The position numbers and the translations under genes are program-made. The notes beneath the pieces are model-generated. The model ran no database searches. It was not told the origin of the DNA and saw only the letters and a list, made by a program, of their open reading frames with translations. This document shows, in pieces, positions 1 to 9,936 of a stretch of 64,000 nt of DNA. This stretch comes from Asparagopsis taxiformis. Taxonomy: Eukaryota > Rhodophyta > Florideophyceae > Bonnemaisoniales > Bonnemaisoniaceae. The stretch spans positions 29,991 through 93,990 of the forward strand of contig JALQPE010002813.1 in assembly GCA_030407315.1 (NCBI GenBank). The letters run 5' to 3'. Position 1 is the first letter of the stretch. Every line of letters starts with the position of its first letter.

Positions 1-283
1 GAGGGAGACGTAGGATAGGCGGTTAAATAAGGGTGGCTTGGAGGGTGGAGAAGTTGTCGTGCTGATTGCTCGTTCGCGGATACAACTTCGGATCGACGCC
101 CTCGCGTAATAGTGCAGAAAGTGGCGCTGTGAAGCGTACGAAATTAGGAACAAATCTGCGACATAAGTTGCAGAGACCATTAAAATTTCTTATTTGCGTC
201 TACGCAGTCGGTTCTTTTAAGCCCACTCTTGCGCTAGTTTTCTTGGTAGGCACTTCAAGAAGGCCAGGGCGAATGACATGGCC

Positions 284-505
284 CTAATAGTTCACGTTCT
301 CCGTGAAGGGGTTGCATTTGCGTAGCTTTAGAGACAAGCCAACTCCGTGCAACACGGGAAGGACGTCATCGACGTGTCGTATGTGCTCTTCGATCGATTT
401 AGAGAAGATTATAATATCGTCTAGATAGACTACACCGGATCTCCAGCGATAGCTCACCAGCAGAAAGTCTATTGTTCGCTGAAAAGTGGCCGGTGCATTA
501 TACAA
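284..505 (-). pseudogene. gypsy reverse transcriptase, catalytic part
   Basis: The reading frame carries NAPATFQR followed by VVYLDDIIIFSKS, the motif B and motif C (YxDD) signatures of Ty3/gypsy reverse transcriptase. A further 'KLRKCNPF' matches the RT thumb border. The frame is open for only 73 codons. The DNA just upstream (505-597) still encodes recognisable RT residues but with stops. It is the 3' continuation of the RT piece at 921-1252, separated from it by the inserted repeat at 598-841. Confidence 0.85.
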
Positions 506-597
506 TCAAAATGTCATGCAGCAAAATGGTAGGTTCAACAATGGAAAGTGGAAGTAGCCTTGTCGCAGTCCACCTCAGTGTCGCGGAGCAGCAAATA

Positions 598-841
598 GAC
601 CCAGTAAGACATGAACATGTAGCAAAGATGGACTCATGATGAATATATGGCATTTATGGTGTTCCTCAGATGTACGGATAATGAACACTTGCACTTCTGT
701 GGAAGGCCGCTTAACAATACTCCAAAGATGCACGTGAGATATCCTTACGCTCATCTCTCAGACATCATCGAAGTGTCTCGATATCACGTACATAATATGT
801 TCATCTGAAGCATATTAAGGGTAAATTTTCCTTTTCTTATA
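598..841 (+). repeat. dispersed ~240-bp repeat, copy 1
   Basis: Similar along its whole length, by eye roughly three quarters identical, to 38292-38550. Shared blocks include gatgtacggata, atcacgtacat and the 3' end ttccttttcttata. The edges read CCCAGTAAG and CTTATAAGG, a weak 9-bp inverted repeat; the inner edge also looks like a splice donor (GTAAG). This copy sits antisense in the gypsy RT, between motif A and motif B. No clear target duplication. A non-autonomous mobile element is likeliest. Confidence 0.75.
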
Positions 842-866
842 AGGAGACTCCGATGCAATCGAGGGT

Positions 867-893
867 AGTGAACCAGTGTCACACTGGTTCACT
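867..893. repeat. perfect palindrome in gypsy RT
   Basis: Two 13-bp arms (AGTGAACCAGTGT and its exact complement) flank one base. The right arm is the RT coding sequence for WFT; the left arm is an inverted copy of it that adds a stop. This is a local inverted duplication. Confidence 0.85.
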
Positions 894-920
894 GCACGGT
901 GCATGGCCGAGCAAATCTAA

Positions 921-1252
921 TCACTCATCCATTCTCGGCGATGGGCAGGGGTCCTTTAAAGTGATGTTATTCCATTTTCTGTAATCCTTACAAAATTGAA
1001 GCGATCCGTCTCGTTTCGGCACCACAACCACAGGTGATGCCCCCATTCTGAAGCCGCCAGTTCGATGAATCCGCTTGCCAACATTTCGTCGACTTGCTTT
1101 CGTTCCTCCTCGAGCGCCCGCCTGCCAGCTATGTTCGTTTGACAAAACACTGATTTCGCCCCCTCCTTGAGATGTATTCGGGGCTCGCTGACACTAATCA
1201 CACTCATCTGACCCTGAAAAATAGTAAAATATTTCGATAACATAGCTCGCAC
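921..1252 (-). pseudogene. gypsy reverse transcriptase, N-terminal part
   Basis: Two overlapping minus frames together read as the start of a gypsy RT. The 956-1252 frame has 'EERKQVDEMLASGFIE'. The 921-1145 frame carries 'SPVVVVPKRDGSLQFCKDYR' and 'LKDPCPSPRMDE'. A single frameshift near 1,050-1,100 separates them. Continuing past the TGA at the end, the frame reads LDLLG and then WFTTLDC (RT motif A), but the 27-bp palindrome at 867-893 interrupts it. Clearly a decayed copy. Confidence 0.85.
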
Positions 1253-1625
1253 TTTCGACTTTGATTCATACGATAAATCATCCAGATCGACGTCTTCGAC
1301 TATGGCGGGTTCTTTGCTTTTTCACTCGGAATCTATTGTGAACGGTGTTTCAGGAGGCTTGCTCGCTGCCGCCATTCCCAGCGTCAATAAAGCGCCGAAC
1401 ACAGGGTCTGCTGTAGTACAGAATGCAATAAATTGCAGTTTCATGGTGGAATGAGGTGTCTCCTGATCGTTTCCTCCACTATTGAGCGTTATCGCATTTT
1501 GCCCTCGCATTTCGTTCGCGACACCTGATGATAACATTTCTTTGGTAGCCAAGTTAATGGTAGAAATTTTTTCTGGTGCAGCAATGGCTGTGCCAATGGC
1601 TTGTCCTTTCGGTCGTCTAACTTAG

Positions 1626-1666
1626 AACTTTCAAATGCGCCACTTGAAGTGGCGCATTTGAAAGTT
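1626..1666. repeat. perfect palindrome, 20-bp arms
   Basis: Arms 1626-1645 and 1647-1666 are exact reverse complements with a one-base spacer. It lies in decayed gypsy sequence, like the palindromes at 867 and 1729. Confidence 0.9.
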
Positions 1667-1728
1667 TGCGACGCGGACGACACAAGAAATGTGCTTCTGC
1701 AGTGAAATTACACCGTAACGGCCAAGCT

Positions 1729-1767
1729 TCAAATCTCGCTCTGCAACGGTTGCAGAGCGAGATTTGA
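1729..1767. repeat. perfect palindrome, 19-bp arms
   Basis: Arms 1729-1747 and 1749-1767 are exact reverse complements with a one-base spacer. They extend to about 24 bp per arm if one mismatch is allowed (AAGC / GCTT). Confidence 0.9.
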
Positions 1768-1832
1768 TGCTTGGAATACAAGTTAGGGCTGGTCTCTAGG
1801 AAGTGAAGGGCAGAAAAATCAGTCTGTACCAA

Positions 1833-2870
1833 GATGTTGCTTTCCGTATGGCTTTGGAGTGTGATAGAAGCAGAAAAACGTATTTTTACACTTTCCAGCC
1901 CCTTTATATGTCTTCCTGGCTGCTGGGGGCGAGTGTTCCCTGTCGGTACCTGGGCTGGCCGTCTAGCAATTTGTGCGAAGTCACTGTTTGCCAGAAAAAC
2001 GGGCTAGTATCGAGGATATATTGCGTCGACGTGTTCATTGAAATAAGTAGCGTCGAGAATAATGTCTGCACCCAATATGTTGAAAAATACAAAAAGTTTT
2101 AGTATTGTGTATTGGGCGATAGTCACAGTCTTATAAATTATCCCTAGGGTTTCTAGGAGATGGCTAGAGGCGCTTGAGAGGTTGATGATCCGTTGCGATT
2201 TGCGGATTCTTGAGGTAGCATATGTGGATAGTAAAGCTACAAGAATTAAATTGGGACCAGCTTCAGTGTCAGAAATTGTTAACCGTTCTGTTTGCATCCT
2301 GGAATACAGTCCAATTCTTGCGCTAACCTTGTAGTTCCAGGCGGACAAAGAGCACACGTTACTTTGATTGTAATTCTCCCAAGATTTATGAGGAGGCGAG
2401 CCGTATGGCGTTTCTGCCTCTACTATCTATCTGATATAATTTGTATCTGGGGGATTTGAAGGAAGTAATTTGTTGGCTATGCCCACCGCAGGGAGATTTT
2501 TGAAGGAATCCTCAATTCGTTTGCCACCGCTTGTATCTCCGAAAAGTCAGACTTCCACCGAAGACCCAAACGAGTTACAGAGGGGGATTGTAACTTGCAG
2601 TCGCCTGTTTCTTTGGTTTTGCGTCGATGAATTTCTGTTTCGACATAAAATTTTCTGCAACACCGCTCTGTAGGGCAAGCTTTGGTGTTCGTCTAGCTTT
2701 TGCCAGTCACTGCCTTTGTGCTGCTGTGAGAGCAGAATAATTGGCCATCTGTAGGGCTTGTAACTTGGCCTCAATGAGCGGTTGGACAGCCAGTGTGAAG
2801 TTCGGTGTCCTATTTGTAAGGGATCAGTCCTCTAGACTTCATGGTAAACACTAAATTCCTGTTCTTACAA
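1833..2870. other. no gene recognised
   Basis: Only short ORFs (at most 117 codons, on opposing strands, without recognisable motifs). No repeat or RNA seen. Confidence 0.5.
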
Positions 2871-2929
2871 CACCATACCCGACCAACCAATAAGATAATA
2901 ACATTCTACAGACCAAAGCTCCCAACTAC

Positions 2930-3340
2930 AAGGGAAGCTTACAGTAATCACTCCTACAAGGCTACTTACAGCTTTTCGTACACCTTACACCACCTAGAAG
3001 ACACTTGAGCAGGATACTTACATGTTATGAAACACTTACAGCACCTGTCATGTAATTGTCACGGTTACTTACAAGATTGCATGGCTTTTTCAGCCACTTT
3101 CGCCCCACTTACAGGTTTACTTACATCCATACGCCCGTATGACAGGTAACTTACAACTGTAACTGACGGAAACCTCGTTTTCAATGAATTTCCAAATGTA
3201 AGCTTACATGTAAGAAATGTAAGTTTATACTGTAAGCCACACTGCGGGGTGCGGTCGCGCCCGGCTCTAGGTTTCCACGTGTCATGGGTTCCTGCCAACC
3301 TCTTACACGTGTGACATTGCTGGACTCTTACACGTGTCCC
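2930..3340. repeat. cluster of CTTACA / TGTAAG motifs
   Basis: About a dozen CTTACA hexamers occur in roughly 400 bp, mostly in the same orientation. They include CTTACAG (2936, 2961, 3032, 3107 region), a TGTAAGCTTACA palindrome near 3200, and two CTTACACGTGT copies (about 3300 and 3325). Spacing is irregular, so this is not a tandem repeat. It could be a protein-binding cluster or the subterminal region of a DNA transposon. The CTTACAG core also begins the 39-bp palindromes at 49-60 kb. Confidence 0.5.
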
Positions 3341-3404
3341 TCCGTGTCACACTCTCCTCATGACTGTTTTCAGATCCGCCGCCACCAACAATATCTCCTG
3401 TTCT

Positions 3405-3530
3405 CCTCTCCTATTGGTTCATCTCCCGTTACCCTCCACCCGCTCCTCGTCGCTCCTCGTAGTTACCCTTCATTTTACCCCTCCTAGAGCTACCTCCTAG
3501 TCTATATAAACTACCCTCCGCTCCCCACCT
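3405..3530 (+). promoter_or_regulatory. possible core promoter (inverted CCAAT, TATA)
   Basis: A CTATTGGTTC box (inverted CCAAT) near 3412 is followed about 85 bp later by CTATATAAAC near 3500. No convincing gene follows on the plus strand, so it may belong to a lost gene or an unrecognised LTR. Confidence 0.3.
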
Positions 3531-3560
3531 CAGGGATTCGGAGGCACCTTCGACCGGAAC

Positions 3561-4899
3561 ACCTTCTCCCAAGTTGTGCCTTAACCCCCACAGAACCGAA
3601 GCGTCTCATGAAGAAACCTATAGCACACCCCACGACCGCAGTATGAGTAGGAATTGAACTCCTTCACATACATAGAGTTCAAAAACCCTGCTCTTGTATC
3701 CCTGTCCATGTGAGCCACCTTTTTCGTGTCTTTGATGAGATTTTCGGTAATTGTAAACTGGAAGCATTTCAATTTGCAACAGGTTTTTTTGAAAACGCTT
3801 TGCTGGAAACCAGAGAGACCATCTCCTCAGCGACATTAAGTCAATTCTTTTAGGAGGTGGTCAGAGCATATGTAACTACCGATGGTAGAGGAGGTGTTGC
3901 AGACGTACCGGAAGCTTGGGAAGATGATGGTTGGGCTCCTGCTGTTCGTTCAAGCTTAGCTCCTTTTTTTGACTGGCGAGGAGCCTTTTGTGCGAGTGGT
4001 CGCCGAGAGCTTGTAGACTGCCGGGGTGACATCCTCGCCAATGGACGGCGTGAAGAATTGGGTGCCATGTCTTATTGTGGTCGTAGCTCTTCTCTTAGAC
4101 TTGTGACCCTCCACGACCAGCTTATATACAACCAGAATCATATTTAGATCACATGAATCTAGTTTCATGTAGCCAGCTTGCTAGATATTTTGTAAATATG
4201 GAATGCAATTTTTCTTCTTTCAACTACGAAAATTTTTGCCTAGTTAAAATTTTCAATTCTGCAGCATTAACGTACAATACATATGAGGCTGAAATAGAAT
4301 TTGATACCGCAGATACGAGCAATGATCAGTAGACATTTCTATAGAAATGAAAAGTTCTGAGGTGCATCTGCATTGATGCCAGTAGACTCATTCGCTGGAG
4401 AAGTAGATATGAAACCAGCCAAATTCTATGCCAAAAGGGATATGGAGTTCATAATATATATCGTATATGCAGAGCATGTAGCAAGAAGCCAAGAAAGAAA
4501 CATTTTCATCCTGAGTACGTTAGTAGCTAGAATCAAAATATCCTTCCCAACAAGTGGTAGGTGGGGACAGTAAACGGAAAGACTAGAGACGAAAACCTAT
4601 TCGAGAATATTGATATTCGATGGACAGGTGTGGGCTGGAAAATAGTTGGGGACCCATTTCAATCGCAATTCAATCATAAAAATATGAGTTCAGTAATGGA
4701 AAAAATATCAATGGAATCTATATCAAGGCAAATGGAATGTTCAGGGATGATATGGAAAAACCAAAACAGGTTTGGTCATCTCATTCAAAGGATACATATC
4801 TGTATAAATTTTCGGGTCACGTCTCCATAATAATCTATGGCCCAATATTGATATTATTCGATGACTTGTGTGGTGCAATTTAAGTTGGTCGATGGAATC
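3561..4899. other. no gene recognised
   Basis: Short ORFs only (up to 96 codons, both strands). The opposing ORFs around 3850-4147 overlap each other and have repetitive Arg/Ser-Pro composition. The 4150-4870 part is AT-rich and featureless. Confidence 0.4.
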
Positions 4900-5770
4900 G
4901 ATGCGAACGCGCGCGTTTACGTTAGTCCGCAAGCATCCGTTTGAGTTAGTTTAGTAAGCGAGCGTACGCGTGGCGTCTTGAATACGTGTCACGGAGCGTC
5001 GATGCGAGCGCGTGCGCGCGAACGTTGCCACGAAACCGCGAGCCGCGCCACGTGTAGCGATTTCCGCGTATTTCCCTTTATTTTCCTTTTTGCGTTTTTT
5101 ATGACGAAAGTCTTTTTCCCAAAATATTTCCCTTTTTGCGTGCGAGCGTGCGGCCGCCGCCGGCCGGCCACACAAGGATAGCCTGTCCCAAGTAAGTTAG
5201 CTATTACTGGTCGCATGGCTTCGCACCCTACCAATAAACAGTCAGCACTTTCGCAGCTACGAGTTAAGCGTTGAGCGCGTCGCGAGGACCGATTACGCTA
5301 CGACTTCGCGTGCGGATTGCTCACGATCGCCGACGTACGTGCGCGCGCGCCGCGTTAACCGTCCGTCGAATTGCGTCGCACCGCGAGACTGCGGGTTGCG
5401 CCGCGTACCACTAGGCCAGGGATTTACGGCCCCTGCGTGGATCGTGTTGAGCTCGAGTTTACTCGGTGATCTCACCCTGAGATCACGGCTTGCGCCGGCC
5501 CGCGAATCCCGTGTTGCGATCGATCCCTGCGCGTTCCGCCGTTGTACCACCCGATCGCCACCGCGACCGAGCGACGCGCGAAACGCAAGTTCATCAGCGC
5601 GATCCAGTTCACCTCGCCCTGACACGGCTAGCAATTCTAGAACTCCCTTAGCGATCGCCATCCCGGCTGGTCTTACATATACCACTGATCTAGTATTTTT
5701 GTTATCCCTTCTACCCTTTCAGGATTGGTCTGACAAGCCAACCTCTCACGTACCTAGTAGTGTCACTTGA
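4900..5770. other. CpG-rich block, possibly a degraded LTR or leader
   Basis: A sharp rise in CpG (many cgcg, gcgcgc runs) compared with both sides, with an AATAAA at about 5233. ORFs occur on both strands (5339-5770 plus, 5293-5685 minus), as expected of GC-rich DNA, and neither shows a domain. Base composition differs from the rest of the window, which suggests foreign or mobile origin. Confidence 0.35.
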
Positions 5771-7110
5771 ACCAAGATTCTCGACGTATCGTCTGTGTGC
5801 CCTTACAACCCACAGTCAAGCAGTCGAATTGCCTTAGCTCTACCACCTCTACCCTGAGCCTGACTACCGAGACTGACTACCGAGACAGGAGGGCTCGAAC
5901 ACCTCGCGGTGATTAGATGAGTCGGCAAATAACGCGAAGTCAAATCGATAGCTCGGGCATTGCACTACAATAACCTGTGAAGATAAAAGGGTTCTTTAGC
6001 GGTTTCTGACAGAGTGGAACGACGTCGGATGTTTAAGTACCGGATGGGTATTGGAAGTGGCTGCAAGTATAATTTGTTTCATGGCTAGTGGTTACGGTGT
6101 GCATGCGAGCAACTTGAACCCAAGCGGTTTCCCAATATCATTAAATGTACCCCAATCGGCAGGTGCAAGATCGTAAGAAATATTTCATAAATTTTAATTC
6201 AGCGTAGTGTAAGATAGGTACACGTATGCATGTTACTACATTTTGACAACTTTAACGAGTTGCATTGCAAATTTGATATAAATTATACTTTCAGTACCCC
6301 GTTTCCCGTTGTTCCAATTTCCGAATAGAATTATTTGAATTTCCATTTTACTGAAGCCTATCCAAGAGTTCTATCTATCCACGTTGAGCTGGAATCGCCG
6401 GCTATTCCTTCCGAGAGAGTAGGGCTCGAATACCTTGCGGTGGTTCCGCAATTCGGTTTACAGTCGACGTTTCCCGCTATCGAACCGACAAAGCCATTTC
6501 TCTACAGACCCTTCACCCCGGAGGAAATACAATGTGAACTGGCTAACGAGTTGTAGAAAGGAATCTTCATATCAAAATTATATTTTGCCGTTGGTCAATC
6601 CAGGCCCCAACCCTACCTATATGGTTTGTGGTCCTGTGAAACGGGCAGTTTTAAATCAGAACTCACAATGAAACCTGTCCATCGTGGAGTTAGTTGAAAG
6701 ACGTGAGCTGCCAGAAATGATTCAGAAAATTTCACGAGGTATGTACAAGATTCCATAAGTGAGAAGGAGAAATACAGACGTATATCGACTTTTCATGGCC
6801 ATGTCACAGGATATGAGGAGGAGGAGGTGATGCATTGGTTGGAAGAGTACGGTATTGTATACAGTAGTGACAAGTCCGACCATAGTACCCGTCTTCGTGC
6901 ACCTTTGATTCGCAAAATGGAAGTCGAAGGGCTTCGCCGAAAAGAAATCGGCTCTATCGCTACCAACCAGCACGATTTTTTTCTAGTCTTCGCTTTAGCA
7001 AAGTGAGTAAATGTGATCCTTGTCTCGTCTATATAGAAAATTAGCGGATAGCCCAAGCTAGCTACTGTACTTTGTCCGAGACAAATTGGACTTGTTTTAT
7101 TGTCGCAATC
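5771..7110. other. no gene; short diverged duplicate
   Basis: A ~26-bp sequence occurs twice, at about 5889-5914 (agggctcgaacacctcgcgg...) and about 6421-6447 (agggctcgaataccttgcgg...). In both places it can be translated as GLE(H/Y)LAV. A 73-codon ORF at 6335-6556 includes the second copy. It looks like residue of an old coding element, not identified. Confidence 0.35.
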
Positions 7111-7295
7111 TACATTCCTAGTGTCTATCGGACACTGAAATTTCCTCATATGAGGTCAACCCTGGCCTCATATGAGGCAGAAAAAAATTACTAGAAATCA
7201 TTAGAATTTATCATTCCGGCTTTATACCGCTTTTATAAAACTTCTAACGTGAGCATTGCATTCTATAAAGCATTACATACCAGTCGGACACATTT

Positions 7296-7368
7296 CCTCG
7301 CATGGCTGAGTGGTTAAAACCTCTCGGGAAAGCCAGAGGGCGAAGGTTCGACTCCTCGCTGAGACGCT
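7296..7368 (+). pseudogene. tRNA-like relic with intact A and B boxes
   Basis: TGGCTGAGTGG at 7303-7313 matches the pol III A box, and GGTTCGACTCC at 7345-7355 matches the B box, at tRNA-like spacing. The A box resembles Ser/Leu tRNAs. The inferred acceptor ends (7296-7302 with 7361-7367) do not pair, and the anticodon stem (CCTCT / AGAGG) encloses a loop that is too long. A working tRNA is unlikely; a tRNA pseudogene or SINE head inside the piggyBac element fits better. Confidence 0.45.
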
Positions 7369-7609
7369 TAGACAGCTCGAAAATTCTCTTCGGAGAACTC
7401 ACCGATTCTTAGTTGCAGCTTCTGCTTTAGGATGCTTACGCGCCCACTTGAACATGAGACAGTATAAGATGACATTTCATAAAGGGGAATTCCGCCATAA
7501 GCAGAAGTTTACTGAGCAAGTCGAGAACGCCAGTCGGAATCGGAGGGGGCTAAAGGAGCACCTCATTTTTCTATTTTGGACATCAATGCGTGACTAAAGC
7601 GCGTTTAAA

Positions 7610-9776
7610 GCACCCATAGAGAGATCAAACCTAGTAAAAAGACCTTCGTAGGAAAGACTGTGACACATCTCGACATGCTTTTTGAAGCAATCACGACCAG
7701 TCTGATGGTGACAGATAAAGACATCCTTTCGGTATAGTTGTTTGCAAGTAGAGCATACGGACTTCAACTTCTTTTTTCCCTTTCAAATATCGCAGCGACC
7801 GTGATAGATAGCATTCCTATCCCTACCATTGGAAGTCCTGTGAGTTCGACTAGTCGGTGTCAAATGAGTTCCAATGCCACTACCGCTCTCCATCTCTTCC
7901 ATATCATGTGCATCTGATTCTCGCTGACGTAATGCAATTGCATCCATGGAGTTTTCAATCAATACTTCAGCCAATTGAGTATAGAACTGATGAGGTGTCA
8001 TCCTTCCCCTGTTATGCATGGCTCCACAGTACATCTTCCAGGCATCCACGACGCATATAACCAGAAGTGACGTATTGATACGTGCCGACCATTCCTTGAC
8101 TTCAAATTTCTTCTCCAGCATAAGGTCGTCTTGGCTAAATCGGTTGTGACGGTCAACCTGCGAGCAGGTAGCATAATAGGTCTTACATACTTGTGGGATC
8201 GGAATATCACTTTCCTCCTTCCATGTCCTGCCATTCCTGTTTCGATAACGCTCTCGGAATATTGGCGTCCCAGGCTGAGTAGTACCAGCTGTACTAATAA
8301 AGTACCTTCTGTCACGGCCGATCCACATCACTGCCATGAGATCAGGACCATCCCTATCTTCAGCAACCATAGACACGTTTTCACCCTTTCCCGCAATCTC
8401 CAAGTGTGAAAGATTCTGAAGCGGGTATCCCTCTGCGGCATTCTTGATGACACCAGTAAAAAGTATTCCATGCTTAAAGAGTATTTCTGCCGTTTCAACA
8501 GAGGAAAAGTACGAATCAGCACACACGAGGCGTTGTGTATAAAACCATGGCTCGACGAGCCTTAATGTGACGGCAGCACCATGCGTCGTTTCGGACTCGA
8601 ATGCTTTTCCACGTGTCTCCTCAGCTGACATCACCACATCCATCCTTAGAATGATTCCACTATTGCCATATGATGCATTTTTAAGCTCAAATCCATTCTC
8701 GGGCTTACGGTCCATTGCAACGTAATGTGGGAATCCGATGTCGATCCAGTCACCTCCCAGACCATACCACCTTGACATAGTCTCATCCACACATATCGAA
8801 TCGGAAGGGAATACCTGAGAGCTTCTGTGGCCATTGATGGCGGTGATAAACTCAGATATGACACCCCACCGGTCAGTTTCGCCACGATTCTTGGAGTAAG
8901 CCACGTACTTTCTCAGCTCTTTAAACCGTTTGCGTGACATAATGTGTCCGAATATTGGTGCGGGGATGCATTTATTCCCATACTGGCTACTCCAGTGAGC
9001 GCCTCACACTGAACTCAAATCGTGACATGAGTAAAATGACTCCAAAATACTTCAAGATCTCTCCCAGCGAGGTAGGTTTGAGATTCCGCTTTTCAAGCTC
9101 GTAATTAGAGTATGAGACGATATTACTGATAAATCCCATCGGAAACATCCACTGGAAATAGTCATACGGTGTCATATCTGATGGGCCGTGCCCTTCAGAT
9201 ATTATCCTATCCAATGGACCAATCACATTGCACTGTCGAGTGGGGCGCCAGCCACTCATTTGCATTGATACATCAGACACGGTCCATTCCACGTCATTGC
9301 AGATGAAAATTGGCTCACCGGTTGACTCAGTGTCACATGGCAGAGTATTAACACTCGTACTCATTTCACGTTCCTGTGGTGTGACTGCATCTGATTTTTT
9401 CGGCCTCATTCTCGTCACTCCCAGTCTCTCGAGCTTGATCTCCCCCTTCTTTTACTTGTTCTTCTGTATAATCTTCAGGTGCCTTGACACTGCAGAGACG
9501 TAGGGCTGTCACCTTGTTACCATCGGCCAGCTCCCACTCAGCCTCGATTGATGTCATCAATCACTTGTGGCCTCTCTCCTTAATGACTCGAAAGACAGTT
9601 CCGGATATCATCTTTGTCTTCCATCCAGCGCCATACATCCTGCGAAACTTGGAGATAGATGTCAGTTGTCTGGCAGGGGCGAGGACCCTGTTTCCGTCAA
9701 CTTGGTGACAATCAAGTGGTTTCACCATTTTTTGTGATTTCGGGATCGCAATGGAGTTGTCGTGGAGTGCTGACAT
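7610..9776 (-). pseudogene. piggyBac transposase, broken
   Basis: The N-terminus begins at an ATG at 9776. The DDD catalytic core is intact in 7783-8940: SICVDET (first Asp), LVCADSYFSS (second Asp) and CSQVDRHNR (third Asp). The 143-codon piece at 8987-9418 is the preceding domain. Breaks are a TGA at 9561-9563, a frameshift near 9,400-9,450, a frameshift near 9,000, and a TGA at 7783-7785. That last TGA falls in the C-terminal cysteine-rich domain: the frame continues past it with CSTC, FICHH, GRDCF and EMC. It probably replaces a zinc-binding Cys codon, because RCDI precedes it. The core is well preserved, so inactivation is fairly recent. Confidence 0.85.
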
Positions 9777-9936
9777 AAGAAATAAAATTTAAGCATTCAC
9801 CCTGCCCTGTCACACCATCAATCTCGCCAGCGAGTCTTCTAGTGGGAAAATTGGAGCTAATCGTTTGTTTTTTTCAATTTAAACTACGGTGGTAAAACAT
9901 GGCCTCATACGAGGCCACTTGCCCGATAGACACTAG

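Larger units (their letters stand above)
1..1832 (-). mobile_element. Ty3/gypsy retrotransposon relic (pol region)
   Basis: Minus-strand translation gives successive pieces of a gypsy polyprotein. These are the region before RT (about 1552 to 1250), the RT fingers and palm (about 1252 to 900), the YLDD-type catalytic piece (505 to 284), and post-RT residues of the type 'LCRRFVPNFVRFTAPLSALL' (about 200 to 70). Frames change several times, there are in-frame stops (for example a TGA at 1322-1324), and a foreign repeat sits inside RT. The copy is dead. No LTR is visible; the left part runs off the window. Confidence 0.85.
7118..9936 (-). mobile_element. piggyBac-type DNA transposon, degenerate
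   Basis: A piggyBac (DDE_Tnp_1_7) transposase relic on the minus strand is bounded by inverted repeats. Outermost, 7118-7131 (ctagtgtctatcgg) is the exact reverse complement of 9923-9936. Inside each copy lies a CCTCATATGAGG-type palindrome (7144-7155, repeated at 7166-7177, and diverged at 9901-9916). The canonical TTAA target site was not found next to these repeats, so the true ends may lie slightly further out. Confidence 0.75.

Noticed and set aside
5293..5770. 143- and 130-codon ORFs in the CpG-rich block
   Set aside because: Mutually overlapping on opposite strands, explained by few stop codons in GC-rich DNA.
7296..7368. Functional tRNA gene
   Set aside because: Acceptor ends do not pair and the anticodon loop is too long.
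7783..7785. TGA as selenocysteine in the piggyBac protein
   Set aside because: The copy also has another TGA and frameshifts, so a nonsense mutation is simpler.
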